Source: Paraglaciecola polaris LMG 21857 (GTDB lineage Bacteria; Pseudomonadota; Gammaproteobacteria; Enterobacterales; Alteromonadaceae). From it: DNA of 64,000 nucleotides. The translations under genes and the position numbers were made by a program. The stretch lies in the NCBI RefSeq assembly GCF_000315055.1, contig NZ_BAER01000133.1, forward strand, positions 24,223-88,222, in the 5' to 3' direction. Within the stretch, counting starts at the first letter, position 1; each line of letters starts with the position of its first letter. The notes under the pieces are model-generated. The model had not been told where the DNA came from. It did not search any database and saw nothing but the letters and a program-made list of their open reading frames with translations. This document shows positions 20,471 through 30,116 of the stretch, piece by piece.

Positions 20471-21329
20471 GTCTCTGGCTGTGTTTGCCTTGTTAGTGAC
20501 ATTTAGCGCACAAGCAGCAACATGGCGTATTACCTATCCTAGGCCAATGTCTGATTCAGATAAGCGTTCCATTTATCCAGTCAAATTATTGGCCTTAGCG
20601 CTTGAGCAAACGGGTGTGCAATATTCTTTAATGCCTTCAGAGCGCATTATGTTGCAAAATAAAGCACTGAAACGATTAATGGACAGCCGTGATGTAAATG
20701 TCGTTTGGAGCGTAACGGATAAGCAAAGAGAACAACAACTATTGCCTATACGCATTCCTATTTATAAAGGCTTGATAGGTTGGCGGTTATTGTTAATACG
20801 AGATGATATGCCCGCGCGCTTTAAGTACGTGCAAAAACTTGAGCATTTGATCAAGCTTATTCCTGTCCAAGGCCGTGATTGGCCTGATACTAAGGTGCTA
20901 CAAGCCAATGGCTTTAATGTTACCGTAGACAATGCCTACGGTAACCTTTTTAATCTGCTACGCCGAGCCCAAGGCGATTTTTTTCCGCGTTCATTGGTAG
21001 AAGTGTGGGACGAAATTGACAACCCAGCCTACAACTCTGACTTGATGGTTGAGAAGGAGATTGCCATTCGTTATCCGGCAGCCATGTATTTTTTCGTTAA
21101 TAAAAAAAGTCGACCCTTAGCAAATCTGCTGGAAAAAGGCATCGAAAAAGCCATTGCTGATGGCTCATTTGAACAACTTTTTGTACACACTTTTCAGGCC
21201 AAGTTAGACCGCGCGAATATGCCTAATCGCCATGTGTTTGAATTAGAAAATAGCTTTTTACCTACAGCGACGCCTCTAGAGCGTAAAGAATTATGGTATC
21301 ACCCAAATGAACAAAAGCAGGGTCAATAA
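20448..21329 (+). CDS. Periplasmic solute-binding protein-like (SBP_bac_3 fold), solitary
   Basis: About 293 residues. With the GTG start used here the protein begins MRKKVLIKSLAVFALL and has a Sec signal peptide cleaved after SAQA. A TTG at 20463 is a second candidate, with GAGGAA 8 bp upstream. The mature protein resembles the amino-acid-type binding fold (ITYPRP..., LLALALEQTG, repeated alpha/beta segments), but no ABC permease or ATPase is nearby. Solitary members of this fold often serve as sensors or remain uncharacterised. It overlaps the NTF2-like gene and is followed by a strong terminator. Confidence 0.72.
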   Translation: MRKKVLIKSLAVFALLVTFSAQAATWRITYPRPMSDSDKRSIYPVKLLALALEQTGVQYSLMPSERIMLQNKALKRLMDSRDVNVVWSVTDKQREQQLLPIRIPIYKGLIGWRLLLIRDDMPARFKYVQKLEHLIKLIPVQGRDWPDTKVLQANGFNVTVDNAYGNLFNLLRRAQGDFFPRSLVEVWDEIDNPAYNSDLMVEKEIAIRYPAAMYFFVNKKSRPLANLLEKGIEKAIADGSFEQLFVHTFQAKLDRANMPNRHVFELENSFLPTATPLERKELWYHPNEQKQGQ

Positions 21330-21363
21330 CGGCTTTAGCTTTATCGGTATTAAATCGAAACAG

Positions 21364-21405
21364 AAAAAAGGCCTTCTCACGATCAAGTGTGAAGGCCTTT
21401 TTTTT
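21364..21405. terminator. Bidirectional intrinsic terminator
   Basis: AAGGCCTTC-T-CAC pairs with GTG-T-GAAGGCCTT around the loop GATCAA, flanked by an A run on the left and eight Ts on the right. It separates the solute-binding protein gene (plus) from the reductase gene (minus), which converge here. Confidence 0.88.
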
Positions 21406-21441
21406 CGACTTATTCATTAATATCAGCAGATATCAGCGATG

Positions 21442-22449
21442 TTACGCGTTTTGAACGTTAACCACATAACGACCCACCACTTGACCTTTAAAGAATCGGT
21501 CTAAGTACTCAGGCGTTTCTGCCAGTGATATTTCTTGTTGGTAATTCTCCAAATTAGGCAATTTCATGTCGGTCGCCACGCGGTGCCATATGTGTTTTTT
21601 GTCCGCAAGGGGGATATACACTGAATCAACGCCCAATAGCGAAATACCCCGGGTGATAAATGGGATCACGCTCATGGCTATTTCAGCAGATGCAGCTAAG
21701 CCTACAGAAGCGACACCGCCGCCTGCTTTTAATTGTTTCAGTAAGCCGGTTAAATAATCCCCGCCAAGGGTATCGATCCCGTGTGCCCACTTTGTTTTTC
21801 CTGCGGGTAGGTCTTTGACTTCTAACATCACATCTCGGTGTAGAATTTCGCTGGCGCCTAAGGCTTTCAATTTATCGGACTGTTCTGGTTTTCCAGAGAA
21901 CGCTACCACGTTATATCCCAACTGTTTTAGTAGCGCGATACTGATGCTACCGACACCACCAGTAGCCCCTGTTACTGCCACTGGACCATCACTGGGTTTG
22001 GCGCCCATTTTTTCTAATTTTTGAATACACAAAGCTGCGGTTAACCCGCCTGTACCATAGGTCATGGCTTCTTTAAGCGAAAGCGTTTTAGGGCAAGCTA
22101 CTGCCCAATTAGCAGGTATGGAAATCATTTGTCCTAGGCCGCCGGGGGTATTCATGCCTAAGTCGTATCCGAAGACCAAGACCTGTTGACCCACTTCGAA
22201 TGTGCCGGATTTATCACTTACCACTATGCCAGCAGCGTCAATGCCTGGCGTATGCGGAAAATGCTGACTAATGCGCTTATTACCACTGGCTGACATTGCA
22301 TCTTTGTAGTTCAATGAAGAGTAGTGGACTTGGATCAGCAGGTCATTTTCAGGTAATTCACTGATGTTGCGCTCGACCACACTTTTGGTAAAAGTATGAT
22401 CCTGTTGTTCTTCAACTAACAAAGCTTTAAATGTTTTGGCTTGAGTCAT
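21442..22449 (-). CDS. YhdH/AcuI-type NADPH-dependent acrylyl-CoA reductase (MDR family)
   Basis: A 335-residue medium-chain dehydrogenase/reductase without the zinc ligands of alcohol dehydrogenases. Landmarks are SSLNYKDAMSASG, HTPGIDAAG, GTGGLTAALC, the nucleotide-binding VTGATGGVGSISIALLKQLGY, and GVDSVYIP near the end. YhdH/AcuI enzymes reduce acrylyl-CoA to propionyl-CoA, important in marine bacteria that meet acrylate from DMSP. No other DMSP gene is adjacent, so the substrate is inferred from family only. The ATG chosen has AGGAGT 9 bp upstream. Confidence 0.88.
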   Translation of the reverse strand: MTQAKTFKALLVEEQQDHTFTKSVVERNISELPENDLLIQVHYSSLNYKDAMSASGNKRISQHFPHTPGIDAAGIVVSDKSGTFEVGQQVLVFGYDLGMNTPGGLGQMISIPANWAVACPKTLSLKEAMTYGTGGLTAALCIQKLEKMGAKPSDGPVAVTGATGGVGSISIALLKQLGYNVVAFSGKPEQSDKLKALGASEILHRDVMLEVKDLPAGKTKWAHGIDTLGGDYLTGLLKQLKAGGGVASVGLAASAEIAMSVIPFITRGISLLGVDSVYIPLADKKHIWHRVATDMKLPNLENYQQEISLAETPEYLDRFFKGQVVGRYVVNVQNA

Positions 22450-22818
22450 AAATTTTGTACTCCTATTATAGGAAATTGGCATAGCTTACTAGGATAACGC
22501 TCTAAACATAACGAAAGGGCGATATATGATGTAATGCTTACTATGCTATTGGAAACCATTCGGTAGTAGGGCTAACATTATATTACTACTACATGTTGGG
22601 GATACATAAACGGATTCAAGGGTGCGCCGAATTTTTATTGCCGCAATTACCTTAGCGGATTTTCTATTCACCATATTAAGTCAGGTGAATTAAGCAAATA
22701 AAGTATGTAAAACATACGACGCGACATACTCTGAATTTAAAGAGGATCACACAGGCTGATTTTCACGCTTGATTGGTTTAATCATGTCTGGTTAAGAAAC
22801 GCTGAATAAGGAATAACA
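22450..22818. other. Divergent intergenic region, reductase/SDR
   Basis: About 370 bp between divergent genes. It contains GTATGT-AAA-ACATAC at 22703-22717 and another ACATAC half site at 22724-22729, a possible operator for a repressor. No reading frame or RNA structure was recognised. Confidence 0.35.
22703..22729. promoter_or_regulatory. Inverted repeat GTATGT/ACATAC with extra half site
   Basis: A 6-bp inverted repeat with a 3-bp spacer, followed 6 bp later by a third half site in the same orientation as the second arm. It lies about 90 bp before the SDR gene. No regulator gene is nearby, and the binding protein is unknown. Confidence 0.3.
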
Positions 22819-23706
22819 ATGTCGAATGAATTTAATGGTAAAACGGCGATAATCTCAGGTGCGGCTGGCGGGATTGGTTTTGCCCTAGCTGAAGCTCTGG
22901 GTAAGCAAGGCATGAATATTGTGATGGGCGATATTGATATTCAGGCATTAGCGGTATCACGGCAGTCATTGCTTGATAAAGGCGTCAATGTCTTAGCCTG
23001 TGAACTCGATGTAACCGATTTTAAACAATGGCAAGATGTTGTCCAACGAGCTAAAAGTACTTATGGCAAGGTGCATATGGTGATTAACAATGCCGGTGTC
23101 GGTGGGATCCCTGGAAAAATAGAAGACACTGAGCATGAAACGTGGCGCTGGGTGATGGATGTGAATGTGATGGGTGTCCTGTTCGGTGCTCAGGCATGCG
23201 TTCCTGCTATCAAAGAGCATGGTGAGGGCGGGTGGATCGTCAATGTGGCCTCAATGGCTGGTATGTTAGGTATGCCTTACGCAGGCGCATATTGTGCGTC
23301 TAAAGCTGCGGTGGTTTCAATGACTGAAAGCTGGGCAGTGGAACTGCAATCCCACAACATTCACGTGTCGGCATTGTGTCCAGCATTCGTAAAAACCCGT
23401 ATTCATGAATCTCATCGCAATCGTCAAGCTAAATACGCAGTGTCTGCTGAAAACCGTCAAGATAAAAAGAAACTACAAGCAGGCGCAAATGCCGCGACGA
23501 TAGCTGTGGAGTCGGGTATTCCTGCTGGTGTGTTAGCCCAGCGAGTGCTGGAAGCGTTGAAGTCGAAGCAGATGTATATTTATACTCATCCGAATTACCG
23601 TAAAGTGACCAGTGGACGCTCAAAAGCGATTGATAATGCTTTTGTCGATGCCCAAGAAAGCCCAGCTGTGGGGCACTTAGTGAACGATGAAATCGTCACG
23701 TTTTAA
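22819..23706 (+). CDS. Short-chain dehydrogenase/reductase (SDR)
   Basis: A 295-residue classical SDR. The cofactor motif TGxxxGxG reads SGAAGGIGFALAEAL, the D in GDID suggests a preference for NAD(H), NNAG is present as INNAGVGG, and the catalytic Ser-Tyr-Lys triad is in VASMAGML...YAGAYCASKAAV. The substrate is unknown. AAGGAATAAC precedes the ATG, and a terminator follows the stop by 16 bp. Confidence 0.92.
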   Translation: MSNEFNGKTAIISGAAGGIGFALAEALGKQGMNIVMGDIDIQALAVSRQSLLDKGVNVLACELDVTDFKQWQDVVQRAKSTYGKVHMVINNAGVGGIPGKIEDTEHETWRWVMDVNVMGVLFGAQACVPAIKEHGEGGWIVNVASMAGMLGMPYAGAYCASKAAVVSMTESWAVELQSHNIHVSALCPAFVKTRIHESHRNRQAKYAVSAENRQDKKKLQAGANAATIAVESGIPAGVLAQRVLEALKSKQMYIYTHPNYRKVTSGRSKAIDNAFVDAQESPAVGHLVNDEIVTF

Positions 23707-23722
23707 TCATTGGCTATAAATT

Positions 23723-23746
23723 AAAGGAGCGTAAGCTCCTTTTTTA
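23723..23746 (+). terminator. Intrinsic terminator after the SDR gene
   Basis: AAGGAGC-GTAA-GCTCCTT stem-loop followed by six Ts on the plus strand, 16 bp beyond the SDR stop codon. Confidence 0.85.
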
Positions 23747-23784
23747 TTATCTATTATTCAGTTATCTACACTATTTTTCGGACA

Positions 23785-23807
23785 TAAAAAAACCGCCGAA
23801 GCGGCTT
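23785..23807 (-). terminator. Intrinsic terminator after asnB
   Basis: On the minus strand AGCCGC-TTCG-GCGGTT, a UUCG tetraloop hairpin, is followed by a run of Ts. It lies 32 bp beyond the asnB stop. Confidence 0.88.
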
Positions 23808-23838
23808 TTCCAACAATCCGTTAATTGCATTTACTCAA

Positions 23839-25509
23839 TTAGTTAGCTTGTTTGTGTATATCACGCATTGCACGACCAGACGGGTCAGCGTTACCTTTAA
23901 AGCTGGCGTCCCATTCTAATGCTTCAACTGTACTGCAGGCGATTGATTTACCGCTAGGTACGCAGTTTGCTGCACTTTCTTGTGGAAAGAAGCTTTCAAA
24001 CACAGTACGGAAGTAATAGCCTTCTTTCGTATCTGGTGTGTTGATAGGGAAACGGAACGTTGCGGTTGCCAGTTGCTGATTGCTAATATCTTGTTCAACT
24101 TGTGCTTTAATCGAATCAATCCATGAATAGCCTACGCCATCACTGAATTGCTCTTTTTGACGCCACAACACTTCTGCTGGTAAATACTCACCATTATCGA
24201 AAGCTTTACGTAAAATCCATTTTTCCATTTTACCGTCAAGACACATTTTGTCTTGTGGGTTTAGGCGCATAGCCACGTCTAAAAATTCTTTATCTAAGAA
24301 GGGTACGCGAGCTTCCACACCCCAAGCTGAGGTAGATTTGTTAGCTCGGGCGCAATCGAACATGTGTAAACGTTCGAGCTTACGCACGGTTTCTTCGTGG
24401 AATTCTTTCGCATTTGGCGCTTTGTGGAAATACAAATAGCCACCGAAAATTTCATCTGCACCTTCACCTGACAATACCATTTTAATCCCCATCGCCTTTA
24501 TCTTACGGCTCATGAGGTACATGGGTGTGGCAGCGCGGATAGTCGTTACGTCATAGGTTTCGAGGTGATAAATCACGTCGCGAATCGCATCTAAACCCTC
24601 TTGTACGGTGAAATGTACTTCGTGGTGTACCGTACCAATCATTTCTGCCACTTTTTGTGCAGCGATTAAATCAGGTGCACCTTCAAGACCGACGGCGAAA
24701 GAATGCAGTCGCGGCCACCAAGCATCAGACTCGTCATTATCTTCAACGCGCTTAGCCACGTATTTAGCAGCAATAGCGGATACCAGAGACGAATCTAAAC
24801 CGCCGGACAATAATACGCCGTAAGGCACGTCAGACATCAAGTGTGATTTCACTGATTTTTCGAAAGCGACTTTCAAGTCGTTTAAATCAGTGGTGTTGTT
24901 CTTAACGTTTTCATAGTCCATCCAGTCGCGCTGATAATATTTTTTCAGCTCGCCTGATTTGCTCCACAAATAATGTCCTGGAGGAAATTCCTGCACCGTT
25001 TTACATACGGGAACCAATGACTTCATTTCTGAGGCAACATAAAAGTTACCAAATTCATCATAGCCAGTGTACAAAGGAATAATGCCCATGTGATCCCGAG
25101 CAATGAGGTAAGCGTCTTGGGCTTGATCGTAAAGTACGAACGCGAACATACCCTGCAATTGGTCAATAAACTCAATGCCTTGCTGTTCGTATAAAGGAAG
25201 AATAACTTCACAATCAGATTTGGTTCTAAAATCGTACTCTTGGGCTAAATTCTGCTCAAGTGCCTTGTGGTTATAGATCTCACCATTGACGGCAAGAACA
25301 TTATTATTATTTCGGCTGATAAGTGGTTGCGCGCCTTTGTCGACGTCAACGATCGCTAAACGCTCGTGACACAAAATGGCATTATCATTATTCCATACGC
25401 CTGACCAATCAGGACCGCGATGACGCAGTAATTTGGAAAGTTCTAATGCTTGCGTTCTAAGTTCTGTCACATCAGTTTTGATGTCCAGAATGCCGAAAAT
25501 ACCACACAT
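23839..25509 (-). CDS. asnB: Asparagine synthase (glutamine-hydrolysing), AsnB type
   Basis: Makes asparagine from aspartate, ATP and glutamine. The 556-residue protein begins MCGIFGILD, so the glutaminase nucleophile Cys2 is in place, with RHRGPDWSG and NGEIYNH in the N-terminal Ntn domain. The synthetase half has LLSGGLDSSLV (PP-loop) and LSGEGADEIFGGY. Length matches E. coli AsnB (554). Single gene between its own terminator and a 316-bp upstream region. Confidence 0.97.
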   Translation of the reverse strand: MCGIFGILDIKTDVTELRTQALELSKLLRHRGPDWSGVWNNDNAILCHERLAIVDVDKGAQPLISRNNNNVLAVNGEIYNHKALEQNLAQEYDFRTKSDCEVILPLYEQQGIEFIDQLQGMFAFVLYDQAQDAYLIARDHMGIIPLYTGYDEFGNFYVASEMKSLVPVCKTVQEFPPGHYLWSKSGELKKYYQRDWMDYENVKNNTTDLNDLKVAFEKSVKSHLMSDVPYGVLLSGGLDSSLVSAIAAKYVAKRVEDNDESDAWWPRLHSFAVGLEGAPDLIAAQKVAEMIGTVHHEVHFTVQEGLDAIRDVIYHLETYDVTTIRAATPMYLMSRKIKAMGIKMVLSGEGADEIFGGYLYFHKAPNAKEFHEETVRKLERLHMFDCARANKSTSAWGVEARVPFLDKEFLDVAMRLNPQDKMCLDGKMEKWILRKAFDNGEYLPAEVLWRQKEQFSDGVGYSWIDSIKAQVEQDISNQQLATATFRFPINTPDTKEGYYFRTVFESFFPQESAANCVPSGKSIACSTVEALEWDASFKGNADPSGRAMRDIHKQAN

Positions 25510-25825
25510 AAAAAGGCTTCTCTCTTTTGGTTATTTGTTACTAACTCATATAGCTGAATGGCTTGGTTAAAATGAAACCAAACATGCGTGCTGGGGAAAG
25601 TGGTGGTTATTGTATTTATTATTACTTTCTTGCAGCCTTGAATTTGCCAGCATGAGAAAAAAAAGCAAGGGGAAACTGTAATTTTTTTACACTTGTTGGC
25701 TATTAGTTAGATTAAGTGTCGTTTATTGGCATTAATCTACGCCAATTTCCCGAGATGGGCGGGGATGACCGGCCAAATAGTGAAAAATTCAGCCGGTTGC
25801 AATCACGAGTTTCTAGCAGATAAAG
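25510..25825. other. Intergenic region between asnB and the M28 peptidase gene
   Basis: About 315 AT-rich bases; both neighbours are on the minus strand. It includes an AGAGAG ribosome site for asnB. I saw no hairpin with a T run behind the peptidase gene, no clear promoter boxes and no frame. Confidence 0.35.
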
Positions 25826-27460
25826 TTAGTGGCGTTGAAACTCACTGCTAGCACTCCACTTAGGCCAGTCCGTTGATTGGGCAATATCGTAACCCACTTC
25901 GAATAGCAGTTGGCTGTCTTCACGTACGCCGGAAAAATCCCAGTTTTCACGGAATTGATCACAAACTTGATGGTAACACCCCGTAATCACTACTTTAGCC
26001 CGCTTTTTATAGGCTGCCGTTTGCTCATCAATAGGGGTATCTCCTCCCTTTGCATACAAGGCTGGCACACCTTGTTTCGCAAAGCTGAAGTGATCAGAAC
26101 GGTAATAAGAACCGGCTTCTGGCCGCGACTCTTGCGTCAATGTACGGTTTTGGCGACTGGCCGCCTTGGCTAAATAGGTTTCTAACTCAGATTTACCCAT
26201 ACCTACAACTGACACATCTTTGGTGCGCCCAAGTACGTTCATGGCATCCATGTTGAGATTCGCAATGGTTTTATCAAGAGGAATGATAGGGTGTTCTGCG
26301 TAATATAATGAACCCAGCAAACCTTGCTCTTCGGCGGTAACAATCAGAAATGTCACCGAACGTTTAGGAGCGACATTTAGTTCTTTAAAAGCTTTTGCAA
26401 TCGTCAATGCGGTAGCTGTGCCAGTGGCATTATCGTGAGCGCCGTTATAAATCTGGTCTCCATCTTTGCTTTCATCTTTACCTAAATGGTCCCAGTGGGC
26501 ACTGTAAATTACATGCTCGTCTGGGGTTTCGGACCCAGGTAATGTGGCGATAACATTTTGGCTAACGGACTTTTTCATGGTGCTGTTAACGGTTACCGAT
26601 GCCTTTTGTTTGAGGCTTTTATGGTACGGGCCTTGAAGGGCCTTGGCTTTTTCCTGTGCGAAGTCTAAACCTGCGTCAGCAAAGACTTTTTTCGCGGCAT
26701 CATTTGACAGCCAGCCTTCAATGGCAACCCGATCCGCATTGCCATTGTCACTGACTAAACTGTACTGGGGGCCGCTCCAGCTATTGGCGACCACTGACCA
26801 ACCATAGGATGCTGGGGCGGTTTCGTGCACTATGATAGCCGCGGCAGCGCCTTGACGACTGGCTTCTTCGTATTTATACGTCCAACGACCATAGTAAGTC
26901 ATGGTTTTACCTTGAAATTTACCACTGTCAGGGTTCTCAAAACCAGGGTCATTGACCAAAATTACCACTGTTTTACCTTTTACATCGAGCCCAGCATAGT
27001 CATTCCAATCGTACTCTGGTGCATTGACCCCAAAGCCGACGAATACCACGTCTGAATCAGTTACACTGACCTGACTTTGTTCACGCTTAGTGGATGCAAT
27101 CATACCTTTTTTATATTCAAAACGGTTGTCACCTATGGTCATGGCCATATCAGCTGACGCGGTCATTTCCAATAAATTCACGGCTTGTAAATAGCTGTTG
27201 CCATTACCGGGCTGATAGCCCATTTCTTTAAAATTACGGATCAGGTAGTCAAGGGTAACCTGTTCGCCTTTAGATGTGGGCGATCGCCCTTCGAATTCAT
27301 CCGATGACAAGGTTTTAGTATGTGCTTTTAGGGTGGCATCGGTAATACTTTGATACGCATGTGTAAAGTCGTTTTCTGAGCTTTTATTGTCGTTACTCAC
27401 ACCACAGGCAAATAAAGTCGCGCTGAGTAGTGGAATAGCCGCCAGTTGAATTTTTTTCAT
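25826..27460 (-). CDS. M28-family metallopeptidase lipoprotein with PA domain
   Basis: About 544 residues. The signal peptide ends in the lipobox LFAC (Cys19), so the protein is probably an outer-membrane lipoprotein. A protease-associated (PA) insertion (AAAIIVHETAPASYGWSV) precedes the peptidase core. Zinc ligands of the M28 aminopeptidase fold are seen in SAHWDHLG, GAHDNATG, TAEEQGLLGS, NLNMDAM and YRSDHFSF. It likely removes N-terminal residues from peptides outside the cytoplasm. The ATG used has AGGTGA 9 bp upstream; a GTG four codons earlier is less likely. Confidence 0.9.
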   Translation of the reverse strand: MKKIQLAAIPLLSATLFACGVSNDNKSSENDFTHAYQSITDATLKAHTKTLSSDEFEGRSPTSKGEQVTLDYLIRNFKEMGYQPGNGNSYLQAVNLLEMTASADMAMTIGDNRFEYKKGMIASTKREQSQVSVTDSDVVFVGFGVNAPEYDWNDYAGLDVKGKTVVILVNDPGFENPDSGKFQGKTMTYYGRWTYKYEEASRQGAAAAIIVHETAPASYGWSVVANSWSGPQYSLVSDNGNADRVAIEGWLSNDAAKKVFADAGLDFAQEKAKALQGPYHKSLKQKASVTVNSTMKKSVSQNVIATLPGSETPDEHVIYSAHWDHLGKDESKDGDQIYNGAHDNATGTATALTIAKAFKELNVAPKRSVTFLIVTAEEQGLLGSLYYAEHPIIPLDKTIANLNMDAMNVLGRTKDVSVVGMGKSELETYLAKAASRQNRTLTQESRPEAGSYYRSDHFSFAKQGVPALYAKGGDTPIDEQTAAYKKRAKVVITGCYHQVCDQFRENWDFSGVREDSQLLFEVGYDIAQSTDWPKWSASSEFQRH

Positions 27461-27546
27461 TGTTATATTCACCTAGTTTGGATTTGCTTGAAAATCATAC
27501 CCATTCTTTCGATAAAGCTAAGCCTAGCAAGAATGGAATTGATATA

Positions 27547-28407
27547 ATGCCAGCCATTAGTTTACTCGCAACGAATTTAGTTTGTTATTTTATGTCTTTA
27601 CCGTGGAATCAACTCTTTACACAGCAGATTGCTTGCCAACCTTTAGCTCATCTCGACACTCAGTTTTTGTTAACCGGTATGCCTATGTGGCCCAATGCAC
27701 GGGGCTTAAATGAATTGAAAGCAAAAGCATCCCTGGCGCAGTCAAGTGTGTCGGAATTTGTCTGTCAAAGTTCACTTGCTACCAGTGATGATTATTACGA
27801 GCAAATTATTTATAAGCGAAAACAAATACCGACTCGCCCAAACAGCTGGCATGACCTATTTAACGGACTCGTATGGCTGCAATATCCAAAAACGAAAACG
27901 CTGCTTAACCAATTGCATATTGAGGATATTGAGCTGCACGGCCTGAGCCCGCGCACGCGTCAACGTAACCACATTACCCATTTCGACGAATGTGGTGTGA
28001 TCCTGACCATCGAATGCTCCACTGGTGAGATGGTTACTGAGTTATTGAGAGCGCATCATTGGCTTGAAGCCATGCATGAGATGCGCAATGCTTGGGGAGA
28101 TACCATTCATGCCCGCATGTTTGGTCATGCGAATTATGAGATGTTGCTCAACCCGTTTATTGGTTTAACGGGAAAGTGGTTAGCCGTTAATGTACAAAAA
28201 GGCTTTTCACAACGCAGTATTGCTCAGCAAAATGCTGAGATAGATGCTTGTTTACCTGCAACTATTCAAAATGATGGACTATTTAAACAGCCTAAACCAC
28301 TATCTCCTTTGCCGCTATTGGGATTACCCGGTTGGAGCGGGCTAAATCAAGACCCGCAGTTTTATCATAACCGTGAATATTTTCGCCCTAAACGAGTCCG
28401 TTCATAA
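27547..28407 (+). CDS. DUF3025 family protein
   Basis: A 286-residue soluble protein. The family pattern is visible: WNQLF near the start, SWHDLFNGLVWLQYPKTKTLLNQLH, DECGVILTIE, and FGHANYEMLLNPFIGLTGKW. Function unknown. The frame is open 29 codons further upstream into the peptidase promoter region; the ATG chosen is the most plausible. Divergent from the M28 gene. Confidence 0.82.
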   Translation: MPAISLLATNLVCYFMSLPWNQLFTQQIACQPLAHLDTQFLLTGMPMWPNARGLNELKAKASLAQSSVSEFVCQSSLATSDDYYEQIIYKRKQIPTRPNSWHDLFNGLVWLQYPKTKTLLNQLHIEDIELHGLSPRTRQRNHITHFDECGVILTIECSTGEMVTELLRAHHWLEAMHEMRNAWGDTIHARMFGHANYEMLLNPFIGLTGKWLAVNVQKGFSQRSIAQQNAEIDACLPATIQNDGLFKQPKPLSPLPLLGLPGWSGLNQDPQFYHNREYFRPKRVRS

Positions 28408-28475
28408 TTGTGCAGTTAGCGCTTATTGGGTAACGGGTACGCAAGCAGGGCCCATGTTAATTTGAGCCAAATAAA

Positions 28476-29180
28476 TTAAAACAAAAGATATAAGGCCCAA
28501 AGTGTCCAAATAATAAGGCAGGGTATAAAGGCGATTAGTAGCGCTCGTCGCCACGTTATTACGACCCATTGGGATAGGCCGATCGCGATCAAGTACATAC
28601 TCCAAATAGTTTCCAGTTTAATACTGCTTGCCAGCCCAAAACAGGCAGAGGTTGGCGGTATAGCAAACAGAAACGATAAGGCGCTAGGAGATATCGCATC
28701 AAAGTTGATTTGAGCATTATTGGCAAAATATAAAATACCGACACTGAGCAATGCCCCTAGGCACGAGGGCAGCAATACCCACCAAGTAAAACCGAACCAG
28801 TCACCATAACTATGGATATTTTCAGGATCGACTTTAGTGGTGATGGTCAGGTATCCGGCGGTAATAGCAACGAACATTAACAGCATCAAAAACGGTGTGA
28901 TGATGGTGCCTATTATACCTTGTGTGACATTCAATGAGGCGCGTATGCTTTGTTGCTCGCCTGGGCTTATATTGGCAAATTGGCTGTCGATGATACTGTC
29001 TTTGTACCACTGAAAATCCACCATCTGAAAATAATAGTAAACTGGTAATATAGCCGCCAATGTCACAAGTATGAAGGCGACCCAGGACCAATTGTGTTGC
29101 CCTTTCAGTGCCAGAAACGTCGCTCTAGGTTGGCTCAGTATCCCAATACATGCTGAAAACGGGTTAAGTTGACTGCCCAT
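28476..29180 (-). CDS. Yip1-family membrane protein
   Basis: A 234-residue inner-membrane protein with about five or six helices. It starts NPFSACIGILSQPRATFLALKG, the amphipathic stretch typical of bacterial Yip1-domain proteins, which have no established function. It converges with the DUF3025 gene and is divergent from the ABC exporter genes. Confidence 0.78.
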   Translation of the reverse strand: MGSQLNPFSACIGILSQPRATFLALKGQHNWSWVAFILVTLAAILPVYYYFQMVDFQWYKDSIIDSQFANISPGEQQSIRASLNVTQGIIGTIITPFLMLLMFVAITAGYLTITTKVDPENIHSYGDWFGFTWWVLLPSCLGALLSVGILYFANNAQINFDAISPSALSFLFAIPPTSACFGLASSIKLETIWSMYLIAIGLSQWVVITWRRALLIAFIPCLIIWTLWALYLLF

Positions 29181-29334
29181 GAAACCTATCCTTGTTTAAA
29201 ATGCTATTTGCTTAAATAGTTGACTAATAATCTGATTTTAAACGTTATTGTAATCTTTTTCAGCTACTAGACAGCCATTGCATACTGTAAAGTGATAAAC
29301 CATCAACCGCCTTAAGGCAGATAAAGGGAAGGGA

Positions 29335-30105
29335 ATGATAGAGATAGTTGGCTTAGGCAAAAAGTTTTCAGTGGAAAACCCCAAAAAATTGAGTGAGCAA
29401 GAGCGTAAAGATCCGCGTTTGAAAGGGCGTTTCTTTCATTCTGTTGTTGATGTCTCATTTGCTTGCCAGCCTGGACAAGTGTTGGGTTTACTCGGGCCTA
29501 ATGGTGCGGGCAAAACCACCACGTTACGTATGTTATCAACGGCACTGAAACCGGATACGGGAAGCGTTCATATCAATGGTACTGATGTGTTGCAAAATCC
29601 TATTGTAGCTCGTAAAAAAATAGGTTTTTTATCGGGTTCAACAGGCTTGTACGGACGTTTAACTGGACGGGAAAATATAGAATACTTCGCCAAATTACAC
29701 GGTATAAGTCAAGCTCAATTCGTGGCAAGAATCGATGAGTTAGCCGATTTACTCGACATGCATACCTTCTTAGATCGCCGCAGTGAAAACTTCTCTACTG
29801 GGATGAAGCAAAAAATTGCTATCGCTCGTGCAGTAGTGCATCAACCTGAAGTCGTCATTTTAGATGAACCTACTACGGGCTTAGACATTATGGCGACCCA
29901 AACCGTACTGAGTTTCATCCGTGGTCTTAAGAAACAAGGGATACCGGTTATCTTTTCGACACACCACTTAGATGAAGTGAGTGAGTTGTGTGACTGCGTG
30001 ACGGTTATTGATCAAGGAGTAAGTAAATTTAATGGCTCGTTAAGTGACTTTAGCCAATTAGCCGATGGTTCATTACATCAAGCCTTTTTAGCCAGCATTA
30101 AATAG
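29335..30105 (+). CDS. natA: ABC transporter ATP-binding protein, NatA type
   Basis: A 256-residue ATPase: Walker A GPNGAGKTT, signature FSTGMKQKIAIARA, Walker B VVILDEPTTGLD and switch His in FSTHHLDEV. It partners the permease 11 bp downstream. Members of this subfamily energise export of Na+ (NatAB), drugs or unknown substrates. An AAAGGGAAGGGA ribosome site precedes the ATG. Confidence 0.9.
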   Translation: MIEIVGLGKKFSVENPKKLSEQERKDPRLKGRFFHSVVDVSFACQPGQVLGLLGPNGAGKTTTLRMLSTALKPDTGSVHINGTDVLQNPIVARKKIGFLSGSTGLYGRLTGRENIEYFAKLHGISQAQFVARIDELADLLDMHTFLDRRSENFSTGMKQKIAIARAVVHQPEVVILDEPTTGLDIMATQTVLSFIRGLKKQGIPVIFSTHHLDEVSELCDCVTVIDQGVSKFNGSLSDFSQLADGSLHQAFLASIK

Positions 30106-30116
30106 GGAGCCTTAAT

